The notes beneath the pieces are model-generated. The model searched no databases, had not been told where the DNA came from, and was given only the letters and a program-made list of their open reading frames with translations. From NCBI GenBank assembly GCA_934176955.1, contig CAKPOS010000013.1:1-37074 (forward strand): a stretch of 37,074 nt of DNA. Reading direction: 5' to 3'. A program made the position numbers and the translations under genes. Numbering within the stretch: position 1 is the first letter of the stretch; the number at the start of each line of letters is the position of its first letter. This stretch comes from an uncultured Bacilli bacterium. GTDB lineage: Bacteria; Bacillota_I; Bacilli_A; RF39; UBA660. Positions 8,513 through 16,625 of this stretch are shown piece after piece.

Positions 8513-8589
8513 GGCCTGTTGGTGAAGTGGTTTAACACGCGCGCCTCTCAAGCTCGTATTCACGGGTTCAAACCCCGTACAGGCTACCA
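8513..8589 (+). tRNA. tRNA-Glu (anticodon CUC)
   Basis: It is 77 nt with an encoded CCA. By hand folding: acceptor GGCCTGT/ACAGGCT with a terminal G1-U72 wobble, discriminator A; D stem GTG/CAC; anticodon loop CTCTCAA giving anticodon CUC; T stem ACGGG/CCCGT with loop TTCAAAC. The anticodon stem CGCGC/GCTCG has one C-U mismatch in the middle. The overall sequence resembles Bacillus tRNA-Glu (UUC) but with CUC, which reads only GAG. The mismatch and the G-U end pair are unusual, so it may be a minor or decaying isoacceptor. It has its own promoter and terminator. Confidence 0.85.
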
Positions 8590-8600
8590 ATTGTAAATTT

Positions 8601-8622
8601 AACCCTTTCTAAAGGGTTTTTA
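8601..8622 (+). terminator. tRNA terminator
   Basis: AACCCTTT / AAAGGGTT hairpin with a T-run, starting 11 bases after the tRNA CCA end. Confidence 0.75.
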
Positions 8623-8653
8623 TTATGCTAAAATATAGTAGGAGGTAGAAAAG

Positions 8654-9628
8654 ATGATTGATGAATTAAAAAAATTACCTAAGGTAGAATTACATCTCCA
8701 TTTAGATGGATCAATTCCTATTGATTTAGCAAGTCAATTATCTCATTGTAGTGTAAAAGAATTGGAAAAAGAAATGATAGCAGATGATAAATGTGAAAAT
8801 TTAAGTGAGTATTTAACAAAGTTTGATTTTCCCATTCAGCTTATGCAAACAAAAGAGAATTTAATTGAAATTGCGAATGCTTTGGTCAATGAATTGGCTA
8901 GTGAAAATGTGATTTATGCTGAAATTCGGTTTGCTCCTAATTTTCATACAAAAGAAGGTTTATCATTAGATGAAATTGTTCATGCTGTTTTAGAGGGAAT
9001 GGCAAGGAACAAACAAGTAAAAACAAATTTAATTTTATGTATGATGAGAGGGGCAAGTTTTGAAGAAAACAAAAAAATTATTACTTTAGCTCAAAATTAT
9101 TTGGGAAGAGGAGTATGTGCGGTTGATTTAGCTGGGGCAGAAGATCAATATCCTCTAGAAGAATACTTACCTTTATTTTCTCTTGCTAAAGAAAAGAATA
9201 TTCCTTTTACGATTCATGCAGGAGAAAATGGCAGTGCTAGTGAAGTAGAAAAGGCTGTTTTAATAGGAGCTAGTCGAATTGGACATGGTATTCATGCTAT
9301 TGATGATGAGAAGGTACTTTCCCTTATTAAAGAAAAAAATATTTTATTAGAAATTTGTCCAACAAGTAATGTTCAGACAAATGCGATTGATGTTTATGCA
9401 AATCATCCAATAAAAAAATTGTATCAACAAGGTGTTTCTTTGAATATTAATACAGATAATAGAACAGTATCGCATATTTCTTTAACTAATGAATATACAA
9501 AATTATATGAAACATTCTCATTTTCTTTATTAGATTTTCAAAAAATGAATGAGAATGCTATTTTACATAGTTTTTTATCTAATGAAGAAAAGAAAGAATT
9601 GTTAAAAAAATTGAAAAATTATATTTGA
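8654..9628 (+). CDS. add: Adenosine deaminase
   Basis: This enzyme hydrolyses adenosine (or deoxyadenosine) to inosine plus ammonia in purine salvage. The 324-aa protein has the metal-binding HLH near residues 14-16 (ELHLHLDGS), the catalytic HAGE at 188-191, the GHGIHA motif, and Asp268 in the C-terminal NTDN motif. The second Asp of the mammalian TDD motif is Asn here, as in many bacterial members. The family also includes adenine deaminases, so substrate is predicted rather than shown. The start ATG follows GGAGGT (8641-8646). It sits just after the tRNA terminator. A possible TAAAAT at 8629-8634 is too close to the RBS to call as its promoter. Confidence 0.9.
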   Translation: MIDELKKLPKVELHLHLDGSIPIDLASQLSHCSVKELEKEMIADDKCENLSEYLTKFDFPIQLMQTKENLIEIANALVNELASENVIYAEIRFAPNFHTKEGLSLDEIVHAVLEGMARNKQVKTNLILCMMRGASFEENKKIITLAQNYLGRGVCAVDLAGAEDQYPLEEYLPLFSLAKEKNIPFTIHAGENGSASEVEKAVLIGASRIGHGIHAIDDEKVLSLIKEKNILLEICPTSNVQTNAIDVYANHPIKKLYQQGVSLNINTDNRTVSHISLTNEYTKLYETFSFSLLDFQKMNENAILHSFLSNEEKKELLKKLKNYI

Positions 9629-9652
9629 AAATCATTTATTTTAGTGTATAAT
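9625..9652 (+). promoter_or_regulatory. Promoter of comN-secDF
   Basis: TTGAAA (9625-9630), a 16-bp spacer and TATAAT (9647-9652) with an upstream TG (extended -10). The -35 overlaps the stop codon of add. Confidence 0.65.
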
Positions 9653-9711
9653 CTTTAGTGTGTAGGAAAAATTAAAGAGGGTTAAAAAAATCTAGTCTAA
9701 GTGGTGATAGA

Positions 9712-9960
9712 ATGTACGAATACAAAAGTCAAGAAGAGCTTTATCAAGGATTGATTCCGGCTATTCATGTAAAATTAAAATTACTAAAAAAAGAAAAATA
9801 TCCAGGGATTACAGAAAGTGATATTTGGAATTATTTAAAAGAAAGTAAATGGAAAAATAGTATTAATTTAACTTTATCGGATATGGTTCAAGATATTCTT
9901 CATACAGATAATAGTGAATTTGCTAAATATAAGGCAAATAGAAAAGAAAATATATTTTAA
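9712..9960 (+). CDS. ComN-like post-transcriptional regulator
   Basis: This 82-aa protein matches the small ComN/YrzD group (Post_transc_reg domain) by eye: YKSQEELYQGLIPAIHVKLKLLKK, then DIWNYLKESKW, then LTLSDMV. In Bacillus subtilis comN acts post-transcriptionally on comE expression and lies near secDF; here it is directly upstream of secDF with 12 bp between them, which supports the assignment. No competence genes are visible, so the role in this organism is open. The start ATG follows a GTGGTGAT site. Confidence 0.75.
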   Translation: MYEYKSQEELYQGLIPAIHVKLKLLKKEKYPGITESDIWNYLKESKWKNSINLTLSDMVQDILHTDNSEFAKYKANRKENIF

Positions 9961-9972
9961 GGGGGAAGACAG

Positions 9973-12333
9973 ATGTTAACAACAATATATATTGCTTTAG
10001 GGGTTATTGGAATTATCAGTATTTTATTATTTTTTAAATTAAAAAATCAATTACAAAAAGTTTTATTTGGGATTTTGACTTGTGTTTGTATTATTATTGC
10101 TTGTGTTGTTTCTTATCAGCCACTTTTAGATAAGATTCATTATGGTCTAGATTTACAAGGTGGATTTGAGGTGTTATATAAAGTAAGTCCTATTGATAAG
10201 AGTAAGAAAATTGATAGTGATATATTAGATAATACTTACAAGTCTCTTTTAAAAAGAATTGATATTTTAGGTGTTAGTGAACCAGAGATTACCATTGAAG
10301 GGGATGACAGAATCCGTGTGAAATTAGCAGGTGTTACGAATAAAGAAGAGGCTAGGGAAGTACTTTCTTCAACAGCATCATTAACATTTAGAGATACTTC
10401 TAATCACTTATTGATGACATCAGAAGTATTAGGAGGAAATGCTAAAGTTTCAACGGATCAAAATGGAAAGCCGGCTGTAAGTCTTTCTATTAAAGATAAA
10501 GATAAATTTTATGAAGTTACCAGTAAAGTTTCTAAAATGAGTAATAATTTAATTGTTATTTGGTTAGATTATGATGAAGAGAAAGATAGTTATTCTAGTG
10601 AAAAAGAAAAATGTGGAAGTTTATCTGATTCTCATTGTTTAAGTGCTGCTACAGTATCACAAGGATTTTCTAGTGATGTTATTATCAGTGGAAGTTTTAC
10701 AGAGGATGAGGCTAAAAATTTAGTTGAATTAATAAATTCTGGGGCTTTACCTACAAAATTAGAAGAAATTTCTTCTAGAACAGTTGAAGCTGATTTTGGG
10801 GAATCTAGTTTAAATAAAACATTAACAGCAGGAATACTTGGAATTATCATTGTTGTTTTGATTATCACAGCTGTTTATCATTTTTCTGGTTTTATTGCAT
10901 CTATTGGGGTACTTTTATATACGGCATTAACATTCTTAGTATTTTACTTAATTAATGGGGTTTTAACTTTACCGGGAATTGCTGCTATGCTACTGGGAAT
11001 TGGAATGGCAGTGGATGCAAATGTTATTTCTTTTGAAAGGGTAAAAGAATTATTGAAGATAGGGCGTCCTTTGGATGAAGCTTTTAAGGAAGGTAATAAG
11101 GAATCTCTTAGTAGTATCTTAGACTCTAATATTACGACAATGATTGTTGCTATTATTCTCTTTATCTTAGGAGAGTCTAGTGTTAAAGGGTTTGCAACGA
11201 TGTTAATTATTAGTATTGTTGTAACTGTTTTGGTAATGGTTGTTTTTGTCAGGACAATTTTAAAGTTTTTTGTTGAAACAAAGTTTTTCGATAATAAATT
11301 AAATTTCTTTGTTGGAGTAAAAAAGAAACAGATTATTCCAAGTGAAGATGTACGTATTCCGTTTAAAAATTTAGAGTTTGTTCGAAACAGAAAATACTTC
11401 TTAAGCTTTACGGTGATTGTTATCGCTTTTGGTACGATTCTTTCTGTTGTAAGGGGAGTTAATTTAGGAGTAGATTTTACAGGTGGTACAACGATTACAA
11501 TTAGTAAGAATGAGAAAGTAAAATTAAAAACAGTAGAAAAAGAATTGAAAAATTCTAAATATACTATTAAGAAAACAGAAGATAGTAATGATGATATTAC
11601 GATTACGATTGATGAAGTATTAGATAAAAATCATATTAAGAAGTTAAGTCAAAGATTAGAAAAAGAATATGATACGGATACAGATATTTATACAGTAAGT
11701 AAAGTGGTAAAGCAAGAATTAACTAAAAATGCGATTAAATCATTAATTTTTGCTTCAATTGGTATTTTAATTTATGTGGCGTTAAGATTTAAATTTAATT
11801 ATGCTATTTCTGCATTAGTAGCACTTTTCCATGATGTTTTAATGATTATTTTATTCTTCTGTATTTTTAAGTTGGAAATTACTAGTATCTTTATTGCAGC
11901 GATACTAACTATTATTGGATATTCTATTAATGATACCATTGTTACTTTTGATATGATAAGAGAAAATTATAAAAAGAAATTACAACAAAAAATAGGAAAA
12001 AGAAAGAAGAATATAGAAGATATTCATTTAAATGATGAGGAATTAATTGATTTAGTAAATGATAGTGTTAGAACTACTTTTACAAGAAGTGTTTTAACGA
12101 CATTAACAACAATATTTCCAGTAATTTGTTTATTATTATTTGGTGCAAAAGAAATCTTTAACTTTAATATTGCTTTATTAGTAGGATTTATTGCTGGTGT
12201 ATATTCATCTATCTATATCTCTAACCAATTATGGTTAATATTAGAGACAAGAAGATTAAAAAAACCACAAAAAAAAGATGATAGTGATAAAAAAGAAATT
12301 AGTGAAATAGAGATTAAGGGCGTAAATTGTTAG
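9973..12333 (+). CDS. secDF: SecDF protein-export membrane protein (SecD-SecF fusion)
   Basis: This is an RND-family accessory subunit of the Sec translocase that uses the proton gradient to pull secreted proteins out. The 786-aa protein is the single-chain form typical of Bacilli. The SecD half begins with a TM segment and GLDLQGGFE and carries a large outer domain and five TM helices. The SecF half starts near residue 455, with GVDFTGGTTITI and a second TM set. The RBS is GGGGGAAG before ATG 9973. The last 13 codons (ending G-V-N-C) are duplicated 666 bp downstream at 12956-12998 with only silent differences, so the present 3' end may have been replaced when the following segment was inserted. 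Confidence 0.93.
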   Translation: MLTTIYIALGVIGIISILLFFKLKNQLQKVLFGILTCVCIIIACVVSYQPLLDKIHYGLDLQGGFEVLYKVSPIDKSKKIDSDILDNTYKSLLKRIDILGVSEPEITIEGDDRIRVKLAGVTNKEEAREVLSSTASLTFRDTSNHLLMTSEVLGGNAKVSTDQNGKPAVSLSIKDKDKFYEVTSKVSKMSNNLIVIWLDYDEEKDSYSSEKEKCGSLSDSHCLSAATVSQGFSSDVIISGSFTEDEAKNLVELINSGALPTKLEEISSRTVEADFGESSLNKTLTAGILGIIIVVLIITAVYHFSGFIASIGVLLYTALTFLVFYLINGVLTLPGIAAMLLGIGMAVDANVISFERVKELLKIGRPLDEAFKEGNKESLSSILDSNITTMIVAIILFILGESSVKGFATMLIISIVVTVLVMVVFVRTILKFFVETKFFDNKLNFFVGVKKKQIIPSEDVRIPFKNLEFVRNRKYFLSFTVIVIAFGTILSVVRGVNLGVDFTGGTTITISKNEKVKLKTVEKELKNSKYTIKKTEDSNDDITITIDEVLDKNHIKKLSQRLEKEYDTDTDIYTVSKVVKQELTKNAIKSLIFASIGILIYVALRFKFNYAISALVALFHDVLMIILFFCIFKLEITSIFIAAILTIIGYSINDTIVTFDMIRENYKKKLQQKIGKRKKNIEDIHLNDEELIDLVNDSVRTTFTRSVLTTLTTIFPVICLLLFGAKEIFNFNIALLVGFIAGVYSSIYISNQLWLILETRRLKKPQKKDDSDKKEISEIEIKGVNC

Positions 12334-12335
12334 TA
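12290..12335 (+). repeat. secDF 3'-end direct repeat, copy 1
   Basis: Copy 1 is the current end of secDF. It shares 31 identical bases with 12956-12986, then continues with scattered differences to the stop codon. See copy 2. Confidence 0.8.
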
Positions 12336-12403
12336 GAAAATTAATAAGTATTATTGAATTTAGATAACGATGAACAAAATTTAAGAAATAGTGAGGATTT
12401 TTT

Positions 12404-12913
12404 ATGAATGAGAAAATAGAAGAATACGTAAATTTAATTAATTTAAATTCTACCTTGGTAGAAGATGCATCAAATAAATATGGAAACTTTCCTCTTTTGT
12501 CAGAGGATGAATCTTATATTCAAATTATGATTGATGCAGGAATGCTTGAATCTTTAGGTACTTTAGCTGCTTACGGGGGAATAAAAGTATATAATGATTC
12601 TATCTATTCTAATATGATTGAAAAATATCGACAAAGTGAAGAGGGAAAATCATTAAGTAATGAGCAATTTGACTTTTTAATGATGTATGGTATATCAAGT
12701 GGGATACTAGATTACTATAAAAAGATTGAAGCAACGAAATCGTACGATACAGCTTATTATGATAAAGATAAAGTAGAATATTATGGTAGTAGAAATAAAG
12801 CTGGGGAACATGGTTATGATGAAAAAATTCTTTCATTTCCTGCATCAAATCTTGAAATTATAACTACAGTTGCTGAATATCAAAAGCAGCAAACTAACAA
12901 AATTAGTAAATAA
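12404..12913 (+). CDS. Unknown 169-aa protein in segment flanked by secDF repeats
   Basis: I do not recognise this family. The protein is soluble and mostly helical, with no signal peptide or TM segment and no cysteine. The C-terminal half is rich in Tyr and Lys (YYKK, YDTAYYDKDKVEYYG). The start ATG has GTGAGGA nine bases upstream. No clear promoter lies between secDF and this gene, so readthrough from secDF is likely. The gene is enclosed by the two copies of the secDF 3' end, so it may have arrived as an inserted segment. In B. subtilis this place between secDF and relA holds recJ and apt, which are absent here. Confidence 0.6.
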   Translation: MNEKIEEYVNLINLNSTLVEDASNKYGNFPLLSEDESYIQIMIDAGMLESLGTLAAYGGIKVYNDSIYSNMIEKYRQSEEGKSLSNEQFDFLMMYGISSGILDYYKKIEATKSYDTAYYDKDKVEYYGSRNKAGEHGYDEKILSFPASNLEIITTVAEYQKQQTNKISK

Positions 12914-12929
12914 ATTCTTTGATTTTAAA

Positions 12930-12958
12930 TTTTAGGTAATTAAAGAAATCACCTAAAA
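12930..12958. repeat. Inverted repeat at the downstream end of the inserted segment
   Basis: TTTTAGGT (12930-12937) pairs perfectly with ACCTAAAA (12951-12958) around a 13-base loop. The right arm runs into copy 2 of the secDF repeat. There is no T-run after it, so it is not a standard terminator. Confidence 0.5.
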
Positions 12959-12998
12959 AGAAATTAGTGAAATAGAGATTAAGGGAGTTAATTGCTAA
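12956..12998 (+). repeat. secDF 3'-end direct repeat, copy 2 (orphan)
   Basis: It reads in frame as the last residues of SecDF (KEISEIEIKGVNC, stop). Relative to copy 1 the codons differ only silently: GGC/GGA, GTA/GTT, TGT/TGC and stop TAG/TAA. It is not attached to a reading frame now. A weak terminator follows, as expected for the original end of secDF. Confidence 0.8.
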
Positions 12999-13009
12999 CT
13001 TCTTTTTTT
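12985..13009 (+). terminator. Weak terminator overlapping secDF copy 2
   Basis: A short stem AGTTA / TAACT followed by TCTTTTTTTC, overlapping the orphan stop codon. It is probably the ancestral secDF terminator. Confidence 0.45.
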
Positions 13010-13043
13010 CTTTGCTTGTTATCTACTCATACGGATATTTTTT

Positions 13044-13275
13044 CTGGATGAATATAAAAATTGTTTAGATAAAATTAAAGGATATTTGTTAAAGAAGGAT
13101 ATCAAAGATTCAGAAGAATGTATTAGTTTATATTATTTATATTCTGTTTTTAATATTTGATCATTAGTTGATAATTATGGAAATGTAATTAAAAAGATTC
13201 CAATTTCAATTTCTTCTCTTGAGTAGTCTTTTCAAGATATTGTTTTATCTTTTTTTTGGAAAGAACGTTAATTAA
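13044..13275 (+). pseudogene. Degraded paralogue of the 253-aa gene downstream
   Basis: The first part reads DEYKNCLDKIKGYLLKKDIK and onward, almost the same as residues 2-38 of the intact gene at 13385. It then jumps to sequence matching the 3' end of that gene (ISSLE..SFQDIVLS). There is no start codon, and in-frame TGA and TAG stops are present. The first jump falls at ATTCTGTTTT, a 10-base string that occurs in the intact gene at 13482-13491 and 13884-13893, exactly 402 bp apart, so a deletion between short direct repeats explains it. A second deletion removed about 110 bp more. The similarity continues past the stop (AATCTA..GAAGTAT), so the duplication included the downstream spacer. 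Confidence 0.85.
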
Positions 13276-13334
13276 TATTTTATTTTAATAGGAATCTAGG
13301 GAAGTATCTTACAATGTAAATTGTTGTTTAGATA

Positions 13335-13362
13335 TTGATTTTTCTTGTTTGTCTGTTATAAT
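13335..13362 (+). promoter_or_regulatory. Promoter of the 253-aa gene
   Basis: TTGATT (13335-13340), a 16-bp spacer and TATAAT (13357-13362). The predicted transcript begins a few bases before the AAAGGAG site. Confidence 0.65.
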
Positions 13363-13384
13363 AATTTTTCAAAGGAGTAGTTTT

Positions 13385-14146
13385 ATGAATGAGTATAAGA
13401 ATGGTTTAGAAAAAATTAAAAAATATTTGTTAAAGAAGGATATCAAAGATTCAGAAGAATGTGTAAGTTTATATTATTTATATTCTGTTTTAAGTGAGAA
13501 ATTTTCTTTGTTAAAAGTAGAAAGTAATGATTTACTTAATCAAATTAATTCTAGTAATATTATGTTTCGAGTTAGTAAGATATTTCCTTTTTTTGATCGA
13601 AAAAAATATACTACTTGTCGTGCTATTTTTGTATCAACGGAAGATAATGTTGCAAGTATGACAATTTGGTTTGATATTCCATTCCCTTCAATTACAATTT
13701 GTAAGGATTTTGATTGTGATAATCTTTATTTTAAATGGGATTGTTTTAATAAATCTGAACAAATTATTCCTTATCAAAAGAAAATATTAGAAGCATTATT
13801 TTTGGTAGAAGAGTATGCTAAAGTACTTAAGATGGATTTTAGCTGTTCTCATAGTGATCCAGTGACAGTTGTTCGATATTCAGATTCTGTTTTTAATATT
13901 AGTTTATTCATTAGTAGCTCTGGAATGTTGAACGAAAATATTTCTTTTGTTAATCCAGATATAGAGAATATTGCTAAAAGGAATTGGTTGAATCAACAAT
14001 CTCTTAGTGAGGTTGTTAAGTCTTGTGAAGAAGAGATATTTAAAAAGATTTCAGTTCCAGTTTCTTCTCTTGATCAATCTTTTCAAGATATTGTTTTATC
14101 TTCTTTTCAGAAAGAACATGTATTATCAAGAAAGAAAGTTAATTAA
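13385..14146 (+). CDS. Unknown 253-aa protein, intact member of a tandem pair
   Basis: I do not recognise this family. It is a soluble protein with no signal peptide: a lysine-rich helical start (YKNGLEKIKKYLLKK), then a mixed middle with strand-like segments (ASMTIWFDIPFPSITI, SVFNISLFISSSG). It has several cysteines (SEECVS, YTTCRA, TICKDFDCD, FSCS), but no clear metal motif. I set the start at ATG 13385 because AAAGGAG (13371-13377) precedes it; an earlier in-frame TTG (13349) lies upstream of the expected transcript start. A degraded copy lies directly upstream, so this is a recently duplicated gene in a rearranged stretch between secDF and relA. Confidence 0.65.
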   Translation: MNEYKNGLEKIKKYLLKKDIKDSEECVSLYYLYSVLSEKFSLLKVESNDLLNQINSSNIMFRVSKIFPFFDRKKYTTCRAIFVSTEDNVASMTIWFDIPFPSITICKDFDCDNLYFKWDCFNKSEQIIPYQKKILEALFLVEEYAKVLKMDFSCSHSDPVTVVRYSDSVFNISLFISSSGMLNENISFVNPDIENIAKRNWLNQQSLSEVVKSCEEEIFKKISVPVSSLDQSFQDIVLSSFQKEHVLSRKKVN

Positions 14147-14157
14147 TTTTTTTATTT

Positions 14158-14187
14158 GACACTTCTTAGGAAAGTGTCTATTTTTTT
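14158..14187 (+). terminator. Terminator after the 253-aa gene
   Basis: GACACTT / AAGTGTC 7-bp stem, 7-base loop, then TATTTTTTT. Confidence 0.75.
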
Positions 14188-14210
14188 AAGAAGAATCTAA
14201 TGAAGTATTA

Positions 14211-14239
14211 TTGACACCAAAAAAAATAAAGTTTAATAT
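14211..14239 (+). promoter_or_regulatory. Promoter of relA
   Basis: TTGACA (14211-14216), a 17-bp spacer and TAATAT (14234-14239), 33 bp before the chosen ATG. Confidence 0.75.
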
Positions 14240-14271
14240 GATAGTATAGTTTTTTAAAGGAAGTGATAGTG

Positions 14272-16431
14272 ATGAATGATGAATATAGAAATATAACTAT
14301 TGAAGATTTAATTGAAAAAGTAAAGACTTACAATACGAATGAAAAAGATATTGATTTGATTAATCGGGCTTTTGATTATGCCTATAAGAAACATTTTGGG
14401 CAAAAAAGAATTAGTGGGGATGATTATATTACACATCCTTTAAATGTTGCGATGATTTTAACGGATATTAATGCTGATGCGACTTGTCTTGCTGCAGCAC
14501 TACTTCATGATACGATAGAAGACTCAGACAGTACAAAAGAAGAAGTAACTAAATTATTTGGTGCAGATGTTGCTTTATTAGTTGATGGGGTTACCAAGAT
14601 TAATCGTCTTCATTTTTCGAATGCTGGGGAACAAATGGCGGCAAACCAAAGAAAAATATTAGTAGGTTTATCAGAAGATGTTAGAGTGATTATTATTAAA
14701 TTAGCTGATCGGTTACATAATATGAGAACTTTATATGTTATGCCAGAAGAAAGGCAAAAGAAAAAAGCAAGAGAGACTTTGGAAATTTTGACTCCTGTAG
14801 CTGATCGTCTTGGTATTAATAAGATTAAAAGTGAACTAGAGGATTTATCTCTTCGTTATTTAAAGCCAGATGTTTATTTTGATATTGTTGAGAAATTAAA
14901 TGCTAAGAAAACAGAAATGGATGAAGATGTTAATGATATGCTAAAAGAGGTATCTAGTTTACTAAATGAGCATAATATTAAGCATGAAATTTTTGGAAGA
15001 AGTAAAAGTATTTATAGTATTTATAAGAAACTAGATAAGGGGAAAAAGTTTAATGATATTTATGATATTTTAGCGCTAAGAGTTTTAGTAGATACAGAAC
15101 AAGAATGTTATCTTGCTTTGGGATTAATTCATTCTAAATATAAACCAGTACCTAATCGTTTTAAAGATTATATTGCAATGCCAAAAACAAATCTTTATCA
15201 ATCTTTACATACAACTGTATTTGGGGTAGATGGAAAACTTTTTGAGATTCAACTTCGTACTTATGAAATGCATAAGATTGCTGAATATGGTATTGCTTCT
15301 CATTGGTCATATAAAGCGCATGGTAGTGTAAAAACAGTAAAAGATTCGATGGAAGCAAAACTTCAAATTTTTAGAAGTATTATGGAATTAAATGAAGAGT
15401 CAGATACTCCAGAAGAATTTATTAGTAGTATTAAGCAAGATGTTTTAAATAATGATTCTATTTATGTGTATACGCCTAAAGGAGATGTTTTAGAATTACC
15501 AGCAGGTGCAACACCTGTAGATTTTGCTTATAAAGTTCATAGTGAGGTTGGAAATACTTTAGTAGGTGCTATTGTTAATGAAAATATTGTTCCTTTGGAT
15601 TATCAATTAAAAACGGGAGATATTATTAAAGTTAATACAAATAAGTCTAGTAAGGGACCAAATAAAGATTGGTTAAATTTTGTAATTACTAGTCAGGCTA
15701 AGAATAAGATTAAGTCATTCTATAGTAAGTTAGATAAAGATGAGAATTTAAATAAAGGACAAGAAATATTAGTAAGTGAATTAAGAAAAAATAATTTACC
15801 AATTCATGATAGTTTAACTGGAGAAAAATTAGATATCATCTTAGAAGAATTAAATTTAAAAACTTTGAATGAATTATATATGTTAATAGGAACTTCGAAA
15901 GTTACTCCTCAATCTGTTGTTAAAATTTTAACGAAGGAAGAAGAAAGGGTAGATATTACTAGTAAGATTAATGAAAGTAATAATAAGCCGGTTATCAATA
16001 AAAATGATATTTTAGTAGAAGGATTAGATGATATTAAAGTAAATTTAAGTGGGTGCTGTAAACCGATTCCAGGAGATAAAATTATTGGTTATATTACAAA
16101 GGGCTCAGGAATTACTGTTCACCGATCAATTTGTCAGAATGTAATGGATTTAGATGATCGTTTAGTTAGTGTAAAATGGAATAATGAATTATCAAAAAAA
16201 TATTTTACGGATTTGATTATTCATACGAATACATCAGATAATTTATTAGATATTATTACGAAAGCTAGTTTAAATCATATTACGATTGACAGTATTTCGA
16301 CGATTAATAAAAGTGAATATAAGGTATATCGTTTAACGATATTAGTAGAAAATACGGAGAAGTTAAATAAATTTATGACTGATTTATCTAATTTATCATT
16401 TACTTTGAAAGTAGAGAGATTATTAAAGTAA
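14272..16431 (+). CDS. relA: Bifunctional (p)ppGpp synthetase/hydrolase (long RSH)
   Basis: This enzyme makes (p)ppGpp from ATP plus GDP/GTP on starving ribosomes and degrades it again. The 719-aa protein has the full long-RSH order: HD hydrolase domain (~25-190, with His79-Asp80 in LLHDTIED and an upstream THPL), synthetase domain (~220-380, with ALRVLV, the KTNLYQSLH loop and FEIQLRT), TGS (~405-465, DSIYVYTPKGDV), a helical linker with a conserved Cys-Cys (SGCCKPIPGD), and a C-terminal ACT domain (~645-719). Both active sites look intact. I chose ATG 14272 over the in-frame GTG 14263 because AAAGGAAGTG lies just upstream of it and overlaps the GTG. A second synthetase gene follows on its own promoter. 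Confidence 0.93.
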   Translation: MNDEYRNITIEDLIEKVKTYNTNEKDIDLINRAFDYAYKKHFGQKRISGDDYITHPLNVAMILTDINADATCLAAALLHDTIEDSDSTKEEVTKLFGADVALLVDGVTKINRLHFSNAGEQMAANQRKILVGLSEDVRVIIIKLADRLHNMRTLYVMPEERQKKKARETLEILTPVADRLGINKIKSELEDLSLRYLKPDVYFDIVEKLNAKKTEMDEDVNDMLKEVSSLLNEHNIKHEIFGRSKSIYSIYKKLDKGKKFNDIYDILALRVLVDTEQECYLALGLIHSKYKPVPNRFKDYIAMPKTNLYQSLHTTVFGVDGKLFEIQLRTYEMHKIAEYGIASHWSYKAHGSVKTVKDSMEAKLQIFRSIMELNEESDTPEEFISSIKQDVLNNDSIYVYTPKGDVLELPAGATPVDFAYKVHSEVGNTLVGAIVNENIVPLDYQLKTGDIIKVNTNKSSKGPNKDWLNFVITSQAKNKIKSFYSKLDKDENLNKGQEILVSELRKNNLPIHDSLTGEKLDIILEELNLKTLNELYMLIGTSKVTPQSVVKILTKEEERVDITSKINESNNKPVINKNDILVEGLDDIKVNLSGCCKPIPGDKIIGYITKGSGITVHRSICQNVMDLDDRLVSVKWNNELSKKYFTDLIIHTNTSDNLLDIITKASLNHITIDSISTINKSEYKVYRLTILVENTEKLNKFMTDLSNLSFTLKVERLLK

Positions 16432-16452
16432 AATACTGATTCAGTATTTTTT
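16430..16452 (+). terminator. relA terminator 1
   Basis: AAAATACTGA / TCAGTATTTT near-perfect palindrome followed by T, overlapping the relA stop codon. Confidence 0.7.
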
Positions 16453-16462
16453 GTAAAAGAAG

Positions 16463-16488
16463 AAGTCTTAACTGGAGACTTTTTTTCT
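16463..16488 (+). terminator. relA terminator 2
   Basis: AAGTCT / AGACTT stem with a 7-base loop and a T-run, 10 bp after the first hairpin, making a tandem terminator. Confidence 0.7.
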
Positions 16489-16530
16489 TTACACTAGTTA
16501 ACTACCAATTGATAAATTGTATTAAAGTAC

Positions 16531-16559
16531 TAGACAAAAAGCGATTAATGTATTATAAT
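16531..16559 (+). promoter_or_regulatory. Promoter of the tandem alarmone synthetase gene
   Basis: TAGACA (16531-16536), a 17-bp spacer and TATAAT (16554-16559). The leader is about 60 bases. Confidence 0.65.
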
Positions 16560-16625
16560 AAGTATCCATATCAAAAAGAAGTATAATCAAAATTATGTGA
16601 TTAAACAAAAAAGGGGGGAAAGGTG

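Noticed and set aside
12404..12913. 169-aa gene as a toxin or integrase
   Set aside because: No motif or paired small gene supports either.
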